Position numbers and translations under genes: made by a program. 64,000 bases of DNA from positions 1,054,001 through 1,118,000 of the forward strand of contig OY969604.1 in assembly GCA_963701325.1 (NCBI GenBank). Direction: 5' to 3'. This document shows, one piece after another, positions 17,635 to 26,299 of the stretch (the stretch's first letter is position 1; each line of letters opens with the position of its first letter). The notes under the pieces were generated by a model. It worked only from the letters and a program-made list of their open reading frames with translations. It was not told the DNA's origin and did no database searches. Source of the stretch: Bog-756 sp963701325 (GTDB lineage: Bacteria; Actinomycetota; Acidimicrobiia; Acidimicrobiales; RAAP-2).

Positions 17635-18410
17635 GACGCGACCGATCCGATCGCGGCCAGGACGTCGCAGACCTGGCGGTGCGCTCCGACCTCGTGGACC
17701 CGCATGATCCGACAGCCGAGGGCCGCCCCGAGAGCGGTCGCGGCCAGAGAGGCGTCGCGGCGCTCCCCGATCTCGAGTCCGAGGAGGACACCGAGGAACG
17801 GCTTGTTGGACGCGGAGAGCAGCAGGGGATACCCGAGATCGGCGAGCCGGTCCGAGGCCCGCAGCAGGCTCAGCGACTGCTCGGCCGTCTTGCCGAGGTC
17901 GAGGCCCGCGTCGAGGACGACACGGTCCGGGGGCAGGCCGGCGGCCAGGGCCGAGGACGCCCGCTCCCCGAGGAACCGGCAGACCGTCTCGACGACGTCG
18001 GCATAGACGGGAGCGGGATCGGGGATCCTCGGTGCGAGACGGATGTGGGTCGCGACGACCGTCGCGCCCGCCGCGACCGCCGCCGGCAGGTAGTCGGGAT
18101 CGGAGAACCCGCTGATGTCGTTCCCCACCACCGCGCCGGCGGTGTAGGCCTCGCGTGCCACCGAGGCACGCCAGGTGTCGACCGAGAGCGCGACGTCGAA
18201 CCGGGCGGCGAGGGCCTCGATGGCCGGGACCACCCGGTCGAGCTCCTCGGCCTCCCCCACCTCGGGGCCCGGTCCGGCCTTGACCCCACCCACGTCGAGC
18301 AGGTCGGCCCCCTCCTCGAGCATGCCGGCGGCGCGCTGGACAAGGTCGTCGAGGGCAAAGGTCGCGCCCTTGTCGTAGAAGGAGTCGGGGGTCCGGTTGA
18401 GGATGCCCAT
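17631..18410 (-). CDS. folP: Dihydropteroate synthase, FolP2-like
   Basis: TIM-barrel pterin-binding enzyme of at least 259 residues, with MGILNRTPDSFYDKGATF at the N-terminus, LLDVGGVKAGPG in place of the usual DxGGESTRPG, LSVDTWRASVA, and the C-terminal RVHEVGAHRQV. The VGGVKAGPG variant is that of the FolP2 paralogue of mycobacteria, which from memory does not complement DHPS activity, so a true folate role is uncertain. Homology continues upstream of this ATG (LRLGQRVVPIGRRALV), but that stretch contains no ATG, GTG or TTG. The real start may be a CTG or this ATG. Overlaps holA. Confidence 0.85.
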   Translation of the reverse strand: MGILNRTPDSFYDKGATFALDDLVQRAAGMLEEGADLLDVGGVKAGPGPEVGEAEELDRVVPAIEALAARFDVALSVDTWRASVAREAYTAGAVVGNDISGFSDPDYLPAAVAAGATVVATHIRLAPRIPDPAPVYADVVETVCRFLGERASSALAAGLPPDRVVLDAGLDLGKTAEQSLSLLRASDRLADLGYPLLLSASNKPFLGVLLGLEIGERRDASLAATALGAALGCRIMRVHEVGAHRQVCDVLAAIGSVAS

Positions 18411-18514
18411 GACCAGGGCCCGCCGGCCGATCGGGACGACCCGCTGGCCGAGACGGAGGGTGGTCGCGCGCGACCGGGCCGACGCTACCGGCCTCCGCCA
18501 CGCGGGTGGGGCGG

Positions 18515-19234
18515 TCAGAAGAGCCGGGAGGCCAGGGCCCTGCGGTAGCTCGCGGTGCGCGGATCATCGGGCCCGAGCGTCTCGAGCAGGTCCAGGAACT
18601 CCTGATGCGCGTCGGGTTCGTCCCGCGCCCGGTCCAGCAGCCCGGTCAGCCGGGCGTCCACATCGGCCCCTCCGAGATCGGTGTGGTTGGCGGCGAGCCG
18701 GGCTTCGGCGAGCAGGCGCCTCGTCTCGGGCGTCTCGGGGATCCGCTGGAGCAGTGTCATCGCCTCGTCGGTGGCTCCCCTGCCGATGAGCAGCCCGGCC
18801 AGCGCGGCGATCGCCTCGGGGTGATCGGGTTGCAACTCGAGCGCGCGCCCGAGCAGGTCCTCGTCCCCGGCGGCACTGCCCTCGGATGCCAGCCGGTCGG
18901 CCTCGGACGGGACGGGCACGAGCCGCTCGACGAACGACCGAACCGCCTCCTCGGGGAGGGCGCCGATGAACTGGTCGACGACCGCACCGTCCCGCAGGGC
19001 GAACACGGCAGGGATCGACTGGACCCGGAACCCGGCCGAGATCTCTGGGTTCTCGTCGACGTTGACCTTGGCGAGGGTCACCGCGCCCTCGGTGGCAGCC
19101 ACCACCTGCTCGAGCATCGGGCCGAGAGTCGTGCAGGGCCCGCACCACGGCGCCCACAGATCCACCACCACGGGGACCTCGGAGGAACGGTGGAGAACCT
19201 CCTCCTCGAACGTGGCATCGGTGACGTCGACCAT
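18515..19234 (-). CDS. Thioredoxin-TPR protein (CnoX/YbbN-like)
   Basis: A 239-residue two-domain protein. An N-terminal thioredoxin fold has the redox site WCGPC at 30-34 and the cis-proline segment VQSIPAVFALRDG. A C-terminal helical region reads LLGRALELQPDHPEAIAALA and LLQRIPETPETRRLLAEARL, typical of the tetratricopeptide part of CnoX/YbbN co-chaperones. Start ATG at 19234 with GGAGG five bases upstream. Upstream of folP-holA on the same strand, about 100 bp apart, and divergent from the kinase-like gene. Probably protects proteins from oxidation or assists chaperones in the cytosol. Confidence 0.88.
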   Translation of the reverse strand: MVDVTDATFEEEVLHRSSEVPVVVDLWAPWCGPCTTLGPMLEQVVAATEGAVTLAKVNVDENPEISAGFRVQSIPAVFALRDGAVVDQFIGALPEEAVRSFVERLVPVPSEADRLASEGSAAGDEDLLGRALELQPDHPEAIAALAGLLIGRGATDEAMTLLQRIPETPETRRLLAEARLAANHTDLGGADVDARLTGLLDRARDEPDAHQEFLDLLETLGPDDPRTASYRRALASRLF

Positions 19235-19300
19235 GCCTCCGACGATATCGGGCGGGCCGCTTCCCTCGGGCCGTGGTGAGGAAGGTGGGGGTGGCGCGGG

Positions 19301-19306
19301 TAGCGT
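19301..19306 (+). promoter_or_regulatory. Leaderless -10 element of the kinase-like gene
   Basis: TAGCGT precedes the ATG at 19313 by six bases, and no Shine-Dalgarno sequence is present. This matches the leaderless pattern seen at several other starts in this window. Confidence 0.5.
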
Positions 19307-19312
19307 CGGGGC

Positions 19313-20374
19313 ATGGATGTGGTCACGCACACCGCAGGGGCCGAGGTGGAGGGGATCGCACGAGGGCCGGTGAGCGACTGGCTCGCCGCGGTCGTGCCCG
19401 GAGCGCTGCCGCCCTTCTCCTTCGAGCTCATCGCCGGCGGGAGGTCCAACCTCACCTACAAGGTCACCGACGCCGCTGGCACCGCCATCGCGCTGCGCAG
19501 ACCACCGATGAGCCACGTCCTGCCGACCGCCCACGACATGGCGCGTGAGCACACGGTCATCACGGCTCTCGGCGGGACCGGCGTCCCGGTCCCCCACACC
19601 CTCGGGCTCTGCACCGATCCGGAGGTCAACGGGGCCCCCTTCTACGTGATGTCGTTCGTCGACGGCCACATCGTGCGCGACGAAGCCGCCGCGGCCGAGC
19701 TCGACGAGGGCGCCAGAGCGCATGCCAGTGACTCGCTCGTCGACACGTTGGCCGGGCTCCACCGGGTCGACGTGGACGCGGTCGGGCTCGGGGACTTCGC
19801 CCGCCGCGACGGGTACATCGCGCGCCAGCTCAAGCGGTGGCACGGCCAGTTCGGCCAGTCGACGGTCGACGGCACGCGCGGGCCGGCGGTCGTCGACGCG
19901 GTGCATGCGCTGCTCGCCGCGCAGATCCCCGAACAGCAGACGGTCTCCATCGTGCACGGGGACTACCGACTGGACAACACCGTCCTCGACGACCGGGGCT
20001 CGGTGCGGGCCATCCTCGACTGGGAGATCTGCTCCCTCGGTGACCCGCTCGCGGACCTCGGCCTCCTCCTCGTCTACTGGGCCGAGGACGGCGACCCGAT
20101 CCAGGCGCTGCTCGGCGTCGCCCCGACCACCCTGCCCGGGTTCGCCAGCCGCGCCGAGCTGCGCGACCGCTATGCCGCTGCGTCCGGGCTCGACGTCTCC
20201 TCGATCCCCTACTACCGCGCCTTCGGGTTCTGGAAGCTGGCCTGCATCCTGCAGGGGGTCCACGCCCGCTACGCCGGGGGTGCGGCCGCAGGTGACCGGA
20301 GCGGGGTCGACCGGTTCGCCGACCACGTCGGGAGACTCGGCGAGCTGGCCCTCGCGGAGGTCGAGTCCCTGTGA
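19313..20374 (+). CDS. Aminoglycoside phosphotransferase-like kinase (ACAD10/FadE36-type)
   Basis: Protein-kinase-like fold, 353 residues: nucleotide loop LIAGGRSNLTYKVTD, catalytic loop VHGDYRLDN (His215, Asp217, Asn222) and the metal-binding DWEICSLGDPLADLG. This subgroup is widespread in actinobacteria next to acyl-CoA dehydrogenases and resembles the N-terminal domain of human ACAD10/11, which phosphorylates 4-hydroxyacyl-CoA. Antibiotic resistance is unlikely. The gene ends in a 4-bp overlap with the PAC2 gene. Probable role in hydroxy-fatty-acid catabolism. Confidence 0.88.
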   Translation: MDVVTHTAGAEVEGIARGPVSDWLAAVVPGALPPFSFELIAGGRSNLTYKVTDAAGTAIALRRPPMSHVLPTAHDMAREHTVITALGGTGVPVPHTLGLCTDPEVNGAPFYVMSFVDGHIVRDEAAAAELDEGARAHASDSLVDTLAGLHRVDVDAVGLGDFARRDGYIARQLKRWHGQFGQSTVDGTRGPAVVDAVHALLAAQIPEQQTVSIVHGDYRLDNTVLDDRGSVRAILDWEICSLGDPLADLGLLLVYWAEDGDPIQALLGVAPTTLPGFASRAELRDRYAAASGLDVSSIPYYRAFGFWKLACILQGVHARYAGGAAAGDRSGVDRFADHVGRLGELALAEVESL

Positions 20375-21279
20375 GCGACACCGGCCCCGCTCCCCTCTAC
20401 GAGATCGACCCGGGTTGGGGGCGGCCTCCCGGCGCGCGGGTCGAGCACCCTGTCCTGGTCGTCGCGCTCGAGGGGTGGGTCGACGCCGGGATGGGCGCCA
20501 CCGCGGCGATCACCCACCTCCTCACCACCTCCCCCACGGCGGTCGTGGCCACCTTCGACACCGAGCCGCTCATCGATCAGCGGGCCCGACGCCCGATCGC
20601 CCGCCTCGAGGACGGGGTGACCACCGAGCTCACCTGGCCGACCATCCGGCTGGTGGCCGGCAAGGACCGGGCTGGCGCGGATCTGCTCTATCTGACCGGT
20701 CCGGAACCCGACTTCCGCTGGCGCAGCTTCATACGCGCGGTGGTCGAGCTGGCGGAGATCCTCGACGTGCGCCGTGTGGTCGGCCTCGGCGCGTTCCCGG
20801 CGCCGACCCCCCACACCCGGCCGGTGCGACTGGCCTCCACCGTCCCCCCGAGCTCGGCCGATCTGGCCGGGCGGGTCGGCACCGTGCACGGCACCCTGGA
20901 GGTCCCCGCCGGCGTGCAGGCCGCCCTCGAGGTGGCCTTCGGCGAAGCCGGGATCCCGGTCATCGGCCTCTGGGCCCGGGTCCCACACTACGTCTCGGCG
21001 ATGCCCTACCCCGAGGCCAGCGCCGCTCTGATCGAAGGCCTCTGCGCGGTGAGCGGGACGGTTCTCGACTCCTCAGCGCTGCGTACGGCCGGGGAGGCCT
21101 CGAGAGCCCAGGTGGACGAGCTCATCGGTGCCAACCCCGACCACCTCGAGATGGTCCGCCGGCTCGAGGCGGCGCTCGACTCCGAAGAGGGCACGTCGCT
21201 CGGCACCGACAGCGAGCTGCCCAGCGGGGACGAGATCGCCGCCGAGCTCGAGCAGTTCCTCAGAGGCGAAGGGCACTGA
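20371..21279 (+). CDS. PAC2-family protein
   Basis: A 302-residue protein of the PAC2 family (proteasome assembly chaperone-like in archaea and actinobacteria). Family features visible are VVALEGWVDAGMGATAAITHL near the start, VVGLGAFPAPTPHTRPV in the middle and IPVIGLWARVPHYVSAMPYP. The acidic C-terminal tail (SEEGTSLGTDSELPSGDEI) is typical of the actinobacterial members. GTG start overlaps the upstream kinase gene by four bases. No enzymatic function is established for bacterial PAC2 proteins. Its last 20 bases overlap the convergent DUF1707 gene. Confidence 0.85.
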   Translation: MSDTGPAPLYEIDPGWGRPPGARVEHPVLVVALEGWVDAGMGATAAITHLLTTSPTAVVATFDTEPLIDQRARRPIARLEDGVTTELTWPTIRLVAGKDRAGADLLYLTGPEPDFRWRSFIRAVVELAEILDVRRVVGLGAFPAPTPHTRPVRLASTVPPSSADLAGRVGTVHGTLEVPAGVQAALEVAFGEAGIPVIGLWARVPHYVSAMPYPEASAALIEGLCAVSGTVLDSSALRTAGEASRAQVDELIGANPDHLEMVRRLEAALDSEEGTSLGTDSELPSGDEIAAELEQFLRGEGH

Positions 21280-21892
21280 GGAGGGCCGCGCCCGACCGGG
21301 GACGCCAGACCGGCAGCCCAACGGATCGGACGTGGGTCAGGTGGGCTGCGAACAGGGCCAGCACGATGATCGAGACGACGAGCACGGCGACCATCGCGGC
21401 CAACACGAGCCATCGACCACGCCCCTCCAAGGTCCGGTTGCCCGGAGCGCCGGCCCAGGGTGCGTCGGGCGTGGCGCGTGGGAGGGCAGAGCCGGGCGGC
21501 GCGGACGCCCGCGGCCGGCGCCGGGAGGCCGCATTGGTCTTGGCCGGAGGAGCGGAGAAGACCGGGAGCTCGGTCACGATGCGGTGCATCTGCTCCATGG
21601 TGGTCGCCTCGGCGAGCTCGCCGAGGCGGACCTGGTAGTCGGCGAGCGAGAGCAGGCCGCGGTCGGCGGCGCGGTCGAGAAGGGCCCCGTAGCGGTTGCG
21701 GTCCTCGTCGGTGACGCCGCCCTCGGCGGGTGCGTCGGGCGACAACGCCGAGCCGGCCCCGGCGACCGGTGCGGCGCGCTCGGAAAGCGGCGCGCTCGGC
21801 ACCGGCCGGGGGGTGAGCGGATGCCGGGGGGCTGGCACCGCTTCCAGGGGACCGACCATGAGCAGCTCTCGAGACTCCGGGGGCGCTGCCAC
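21260..21892 (-). CDS. DUF1707 SHOCT-like membrane protein
   Basis: A 210-residue protein. A Pro-rich N-terminus is followed by a DUF1707 module (TDEDRNRYGALLDRAADRGL then LSLADYQVRLGELAEATT), a basic linker (SRRRPRASAPP) and one C-terminal membrane helix (LVLAAMVAVLVVSIIVLALF). DUF1707 proteins are common small actinobacterial membrane-anchored proteins without known activity. The GTG start at 21892 has no ribosome binding site but sits six bases after CACAAT, with TTGCGC 18 bases further up, consistent with a leaderless transcript. Convergent 20-bp overlap with the PAC2 gene. Confidence 0.8.
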   Translation of the reverse strand: MAAPPESRELLMVGPLEAVPAPRHPLTPRPVPSAPLSERAAPVAGAGSALSPDAPAEGGVTDEDRNRYGALLDRAADRGLLSLADYQVRLGELAEATTMEQMHRIVTELPVFSAPPAKTNAASRRRPRASAPPGSALPRATPDAPWAGAPGNRTLEGRGRWLVLAAMVAVLVVSIIVLALFAAHLTHVRSVGLPVWRPRSGAALLSALRL

Positions 21893-21999
21893 GACCCAAT
21901 TGTGCCGTCACGATGAGTGGTCGCGCAACTACTAATTCAGACTTTTTCGACATTCCCGGGCGCCAGGCAGCCTCGAGGACCCGCTTGCTAGCGTGCCGC

Positions 22000-23004
22000 A
22001 TGCGCATCGACGGGACCATCGGCCTCGATCCGGCTGCGGTCGTGGACCGGGCGAGGGAGGCCGAGGCGGCCGGCTATGACGGGATCTGGTCGGCGGAGAC
22101 CAGCCACGATCCCTTCCTCCCCCTGGTCCTGGCGGCAGCGCAGACCGAGCGCATCCAGGTCGGCACCGGGATCGCCGTGGCCTTCGCCCGTAACCCGATG
22201 ACTCTGGCCACCACGGCAAACGACCTCCAGACCATTGCCGGGGGCCGGTTCATGCTCGGCCTCGGGTCCCAGATCAAGCCCCACATCGAGAAGCGGTTCT
22301 CGATGCCCTGGTCGCACCCCGCGCCCCGGATGCGGGAGTTCATCCTCGCCATCCGGGCCATCTGGGCGAGTTGGGCCGACGGCAGCCGCCTCGCCTTCCG
22401 AGGCGAGTTCTACCGCCACACCCTGATGACGCCGATGTTCGACCCGGGTCCCAACCCCTTCGGCAATCCGCCGATCTTCCTCGCAGCGGTCGGCACCCGG
22501 ATGGCGGAGGTAGCCGGCGAGGTGGCCGACGGGCTGCTGGCCCACGCCTTCACCACCGAGCGCTATCTCCGCGAGGTGACCCTTCCCGCCCTCGAACGCG
22601 GGATCGCCCTCAGCGGCCGATCGAGGTCGGACGTCGAGGTCTCGCTCCCGGGCATGGTGGTGACCGGGATGGACGACGCCGGGTTGGAGGCGGTCATGAG
22701 CGCAACGAGGAAGCAGCTCGCCTTCTACGGATCGACCCCCGCCTACCGGCCGGTCCTCGAGCTGCACGGGTGGGGGGCGCTGCAGGACGATCTCAACACC
22801 CTGTCGAAACGCGGCGCCTGGGACGAGATGGCCGGCCTCATCGACGACGAGGTGCTCGAGGCCTTCGCGGTGGTGGGCGACCTCGATGCCCTCCCGGGCA
22901 TGGTGCGAGCGCGTTTCGACGGCCTGGTCGACCGCTTCAACGTCTACGCCCCTTCGGGAATTCCCGCCGAGCGGTGGGCCGAGGTGTTGGCCGGCTTCTC
23001 GTAG
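22000..23004 (+). CDS. Luciferase-like F420-dependent oxidoreductase
   Basis: TIM-barrel luciferase-like monooxygenase of 334 residues. Visible features are YDGIWSAETSHDPFLPL, IQVGTGIAVAFARNPMTLA with the non-prolyl cis peptide region, and the GRFMLGLGSQIKPHIEKRF segment typical of the TIGR03617-type F420 subgroup. It most likely reduces or oxidises a substrate with coenzyme F420. The start ATG is five bases after TAGCGT with no Shine-Dalgarno. It is a single gene, convergent with leuS 28 bp downstream. Substrate unknown. Confidence 0.88.
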   Translation: MRIDGTIGLDPAAVVDRAREAEAAGYDGIWSAETSHDPFLPLVLAAAQTERIQVGTGIAVAFARNPMTLATTANDLQTIAGGRFMLGLGSQIKPHIEKRFSMPWSHPAPRMREFILAIRAIWASWADGSRLAFRGEFYRHTLMTPMFDPGPNPFGNPPIFLAAVGTRMAEVAGEVADGLLAHAFTTERYLREVTLPALERGIALSGRSRSDVEVSLPGMVVTGMDDAGLEAVMSATRKQLAFYGSTPAYRPVLELHGWGALQDDLNTLSKRGAWDEMAGLIDDEVLEAFAVVGDLDALPGMVRARFDGLVDRFNVYAPSGIPAERWAEVLAGFS

Positions 23005-23032
23005 AGCCTGTCCCCCCGGGCGGGGCGGGGAA

Positions 23033-25540
23033 TCAGACGACGATGTTGACCAGCCTCGGCGGCTTGGCGATGACCCGTTTCGGGCGCGCTCCGTCGAGGG
23101 CTGCGAGGACGGGAGGCGAGGAGAGCGCCAGGTGCTCGGCTTCGGTCTCGTCGATCCCCGGCGCCACCTCGATGCGGTCCCGGACCTTGCCGTTGACCTG
23201 GACGACCATGGTCACCGTCTCCTCGGCCACGAGATCGGGGTCGGCGACCGGCCAGGGCAGCAGATGGATGTGATCGCCGTGGCGGCGCTCCCAGGCCTCG
23301 GCGGCAAGGTGGGGGGTCATCGGGGCCAGCAGCAACAGCAGCGTGTCCACCGCCTCGTCGACGACGTCGGGACGACCGCCGTCCCGGGCGTAGGGATGGA
23401 GGAGGTTCACGAACTCCATACAGGCCGCCACGGCGGTGTTGTAGGACCACCGCTCGTAGTCCCGGGACATCCGGTCGATGAGCCGGTGGGTTGCCCGCCG
23501 GACGGCGAGGGCCCCCGGAGCGGGATCGTCCCCTCCGACCGGGTCGGGCTCGGGCTCGACCGGGACGGCGAACCGCCAGACACGGTCGAGGAAGCGCGCG
23601 CAGCCATCGATGACGCTGTCGGTCTGGTCGGTCCAGTCCACGTCGTCTGCGGGTGGACCGACGAACAGGTGGAAGAGCCGAAGCGCGTCGGCCCCGACCG
23701 AGTCCAGGTAGCTCGACGGTGCCACCAGGTTGCCCTTGGACTTGGACATCTTGGTGCCGCCCATCCGGATCATGCCCTGGGTGAACAGCCGGGCGAACGG
23801 CTCACGGAGACCCTCGGGGGCGATGCCCACGTCGGCGAGCGCCTTGGTGAAGAACCGGGCGTACAGCAGATGCAGGATGGCGTGCTCGATGCCCCCGATG
23901 TACTGGTCGACCGGCATCCAGTGCCGTGCGATGTCCGGGTCGAAGGGGACTCCCGGCGTCCAGGGGTCGGTGAACCGGAGGAAGTACCACGACGAGTCGA
24001 CGAAAGTGTCCATGGTGTCGGTCTCCCGAGTGGCCGGGCCACCGCAGGTCGGGCACGTCGTATGCAGGAACGCCTCGTTGGTGGCGAGGGGTGAGACGCC
24101 GGTCGGGAGGAATTCGACGTCGTCGGGTGCGAGCACGGGAAGGTCGGCGACCGGCACCGGGACGATGCCGTGGTCGGGGCAGTACACGACCGGGATCGGG
24201 CAGCCCCAGAACCGCTGGCGCGAGATGAGCCAGTCGCGCAGTCGGTAGTTGACCGTGCGTGTGCCGATGCCACGCTCCTCGAGCCAGTCGATGGCGCGGG
24301 CCTTCGCGGTCGGAATGTCCAGGCCGTCGAGCCACTGGCTGTTGATTTTCTTTCCGGGGCCGGTGTACGCGCCGCCAGGTCCTCCGTCCGGACCGCCGTG
24401 CTCGTCCCACCCATCGGGAGGCCGCACGGTGCGGACCACGGGCAGACCGTAGGCCTGGGCGAAGTCCCAGTCGCGGGCGTCCTCTGCGGGAACGGCCATG
24501 ATGGCGCCGGTCCCGTAGCCCATGAGCACGTAGTCCGCCACGTAGACCGGGACCGCGGTCCCGGTGAAGGGGTTGATCACAGAGGAGCCGGTGAACGCGC
24601 CGCGCTTGGCGAGCGCGGCACCGGACTCGGAGATCCTCTCGAGCTCGGAGCTTGCAGCCGCGCGGGCTCGGAGCGCCTCGATCTCAGGTCGGTGGTCAGG
24701 GGTGGTCAGCTGGTCGACGAGCGGGTGCTCGGGAGCCACGACTGCATAGGTCATGCCGAAGGAGGTGTCGGGACGGGTGGTGAAGACGCGGAGCACGAGC
24801 GGCTCCTGTCCGTCCGACCCGTCACGCCCCTCGACCACGAGGTCGTACTCGGCGCCTTCGGACCGGCCGATCCAGTTGCGCTGCATCGTCTTGACCCGCT
24901 CGGGCCATTCGAGGTCATCGAGGCTGGAGAGGAGCTCGTCGGCATAGGCGGTGATCCGGAAGAACCACTGCTCGAGATCGCGGGTGACCACGAGGTCGCC
25001 CGAGCGCTCGCAGGTGCCGTCGGGCAGGACCTGCTCGTTCGCGAGCACGGTCTGACAGCCGGGGCACCAGTTGACCGGGGCGTTGGCACGGTAGGCGAGC
25101 CCTGCGGCCAGCAGGTTCTCGAAGATGACCTGTGTCCACTTGATGTACTCGGGATCGTGGCTGCGGATCTCGCGGCGCCAGTCGTAGACGGCGCCCAGCG
25201 AGAGGATGGACTCCTTGAGCTCCGCGATCCGTGCATCGGTGAAGATCCTGGGGTGGGTGCCGGTTGTGATCGCCGCGTTCTCGGCGGGCAGCCCGAATGA
25301 GTCGAAGCCGAAGGGCGAGAGCACGGCATACCCGAGCATGGTCCGGTGGCGGACGAGGAGGTCTCCGAAGGTGTAGTTGCGGACGTGGCCCATGTGGGCC
25401 GGGCCGGACGGGTAGGGGTACATGGTGAGGACGTACCAAGGAGGCCGGGGGTCGTCGGCGTCCACCTCATAGGTGCCCTCGTCGTTCCAGCGGCGCTGCC
25501 ACTTCTTCTCTACCGCTATGACGTCGTAGGCCCGTGCCAT
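23033..25540 (-). CDS. leuS: Leucyl-tRNA synthetase
   Basis: Class I aminoacyl-tRNA synthetase, 835 residues, full length. The ATP-binding HIGH-type motif is PSGPAHMGH (residues 44-52). The CP1 editing domain includes TTRPDTSFGMTY and GTGAIMAVPAEDARDWDFA, a second active-site part is GGIEHAILHLLYARF, and the KMSKS loop is GGTKMSKSKGN. The C-terminal anticodon and LeuS-specific domains end VIAKPPRLVNIVV. It charges tRNA-Leu with leucine and is essential. No T-box structure is apparent in the short upstream region. Confidence 0.97.
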   Translation of the reverse strand: MARAYDVIAVEKKWQRRWNDEGTYEVDADDPRPPWYVLTMYPYPSGPAHMGHVRNYTFGDLLVRHRTMLGYAVLSPFGFDSFGLPAENAAITTGTHPRIFTDARIAELKESILSLGAVYDWRREIRSHDPEYIKWTQVIFENLLAAGLAYRANAPVNWCPGCQTVLANEQVLPDGTCERSGDLVVTRDLEQWFFRITAYADELLSSLDDLEWPERVKTMQRNWIGRSEGAEYDLVVEGRDGSDGQEPLVLRVFTTRPDTSFGMTYAVVAPEHPLVDQLTTPDHRPEIEALRARAAASSELERISESGAALAKRGAFTGSSVINPFTGTAVPVYVADYVLMGYGTGAIMAVPAEDARDWDFAQAYGLPVVRTVRPPDGWDEHGGPDGGPGGAYTGPGKKINSQWLDGLDIPTAKARAIDWLEERGIGTRTVNYRLRDWLISRQRFWGCPIPVVYCPDHGIVPVPVADLPVLAPDDVEFLPTGVSPLATNEAFLHTTCPTCGGPATRETDTMDTFVDSSWYFLRFTDPWTPGVPFDPDIARHWMPVDQYIGGIEHAILHLLYARFFTKALADVGIAPEGLREPFARLFTQGMIRMGGTKMSKSKGNLVAPSSYLDSVGADALRLFHLFVGPPADDVDWTDQTDSVIDGCARFLDRVWRFAVPVEPEPDPVGGDDPAPGALAVRRATHRLIDRMSRDYERWSYNTAVAACMEFVNLLHPYARDGGRPDVVDEAVDTLLLLLAPMTPHLAAEAWERRHGDHIHLLPWPVADPDLVAEETVTMVVQVNGKVRDRIEVAPGIDETEAEHLALSSPPVLAALDGARPKRVIAKPPRLVNIVV

Positions 25541-25600
25541 GGGGGACGATGGTACCGGTCAACCAGGCGACCGCCGCCGGTCGGCGCCCGAGCACGGGGT

Positions 25601-25765
25601 TCAACTTCGGGCTGCGAGCCAGGAGCTCCTGCGGCTGAAGCGGTCGAGCCCGAAACGGTCCAGCCCGAAGCGGGAGATGCCGGGGCCGCTAGGAGAGGAT
25701 CGACCGAGTCCCGGCGGCACGATCTGGGCGATGCACGGCGGGATGCCCGCCATCCAATCCACCAT
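25601..25765 (-). CDS. Small basic hypothetical protein
   Basis: A 54-residue frame starting MVDWMAGIPPCIAQIVPPGL, preceded by a strong GAGGAGG ribosome-binding site seven bases before the ATG at 25765. The C-terminus is Arg/Ser-rich with a tandem FGLDR-FGLDR repeat. It lies between leuS and the divergent tRNA-Ala gene, outside the integrated element. I do not recognise it; the Shine-Dalgarno match and clean start are the main support. Confidence 0.45.
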   Translation of the reverse strand: MVDWMAGIPPCIAQIVPPGLGRSSPSGPGISRFGLDRFGLDRFSRRSSWLAARS

Positions 25766-25817
25766 CGAACAGCCTCCTCGTGACCCGAGAGGGTGCTGAT
25801 ACTCTGAGGCCACCTTC

Positions 25818-25890
25818 GGGGGTATAGCTCAGTTGGTAGAGCGCTTGACTGGCAGTCAAGAGGTCAGGGGTTCGAATCCCCTTACCTCCA
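25818..25890 (+). tRNA. tRNA-Ala (anticodon GGC)
   Basis: Complete 73-nt cloverleaf: acceptor GGGGGTA/TACCTCC, D-arm GCTC/GAGC, anticodon stem CTTGA/TCAAG with loop CTGGCAG (anticodon GGC at 25851-25853), T-arm AGGGG/CCCCT with TTCGAAT loop, discriminator A. The third acceptor pair is G3:U70, the universal alanine identity element. CCA is not encoded. The 3' half is duplicated at 39471-39517, so this gene is the integration site of the adjacent element and is rebuilt intact. Confidence 0.97.
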
Positions 25891-25893
25891 CCG
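25847..25893 (+). repeat. attL core (47-bp direct repeat, left copy)
   Basis: Identical over 47 bases to 39471-39517. It begins in the tRNA-Ala anticodon stem and runs three bases past the discriminator. Flanks diverge immediately afterwards (GAGAAAG here, GGTTGTC at the right copy). Confidence 0.93.
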
Positions 25894-25921
25894 AGAAAGT
25901 TCAGGTGAGAGAGGTGCGCAC

Positions 25922-25975
25922 TCGGTAGCAGCGCCCCCTGATCGGTAGCAGTGCTACCGAAATGCCCCCGAACCA
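25922..25975 (+). repeat. Integrase arm-type sites, left arm
   Basis: Two copies of TCGGTAGCA (25922-25930 and 25942-25950) and one inverse copy TGCTACCGA (25952-25960), followed by TGCCCCCGAACCA (25963-25975). The last two blocks recur in the same order and nearly the same spacing near the right end (39335-39359). Their position 30-80 bp inside each att core is that of arm-binding sites of a tyrosine integrase. The inverse pair also forms a short hairpin. Confidence 0.65.
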
Positions 25976-26011
25976 TCTACGGCCCTCTACAGGGCTCAGC
26001 CCGGGGGGGTC

Positions 26012-26017
26012 TAGCCT
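26012..26017 (+). promoter_or_regulatory. Putative -10 element of the zinc-ribbon gene
   Basis: TAGCCT lies seven bases before the ATG at 26025. GAGGG also lies four bases before the ATG, so either leaderless or canonical initiation is possible. Confidence 0.35.
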
Positions 26018-26024
26018 TGAGGGC

Positions 26025-26249
26025 ATGCTCACGACTGAGCGGCCGCCACACTGCTTCACTTGCGGTGATGAACCCCAGTACGACGATGCCTACCTCAGCC
26101 AAGGTGCCGACGGGGTGCTGAAGGCGCTCCCCGTTTGCGAGCCCTGCCGCCTTCGCCACGGCTCAGTCGATCACGTGGACTCTGGATACCTGATCGGTGA
26201 TCGGCTGGCCCACGGGCTTCCGGCGACTGGCGGGGCCATTCCGGCTTAG
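26025..26249 (+). CDS. Small zinc-ribbon-like protein
   Basis: A 74-residue protein with two CxxC pairs, HCFTCGDEP near residue 12 and VCEPCRLRHG near residue 40, an arrangement expected to hold one zinc. First gene inside the left end of the element, convergent with the dehydroquinate dehydratase gene. Resembles small phage zinc-finger proteins of unknown function. A longer frame starts at 25962 but would cover the arm-site region. Confidence 0.6.
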   Translation: MLTTERPPHCFTCGDEPQYDDAYLSQGADGVLKALPVCEPCRLRHGSVDHVDSGYLIGDRLAHGLPATGGAIPA

Positions 26250-26299
26250 CAGCGGAATCGCGCACGCCCCGTGCCCCCGACCGAAAACCGCGGGTGGGC

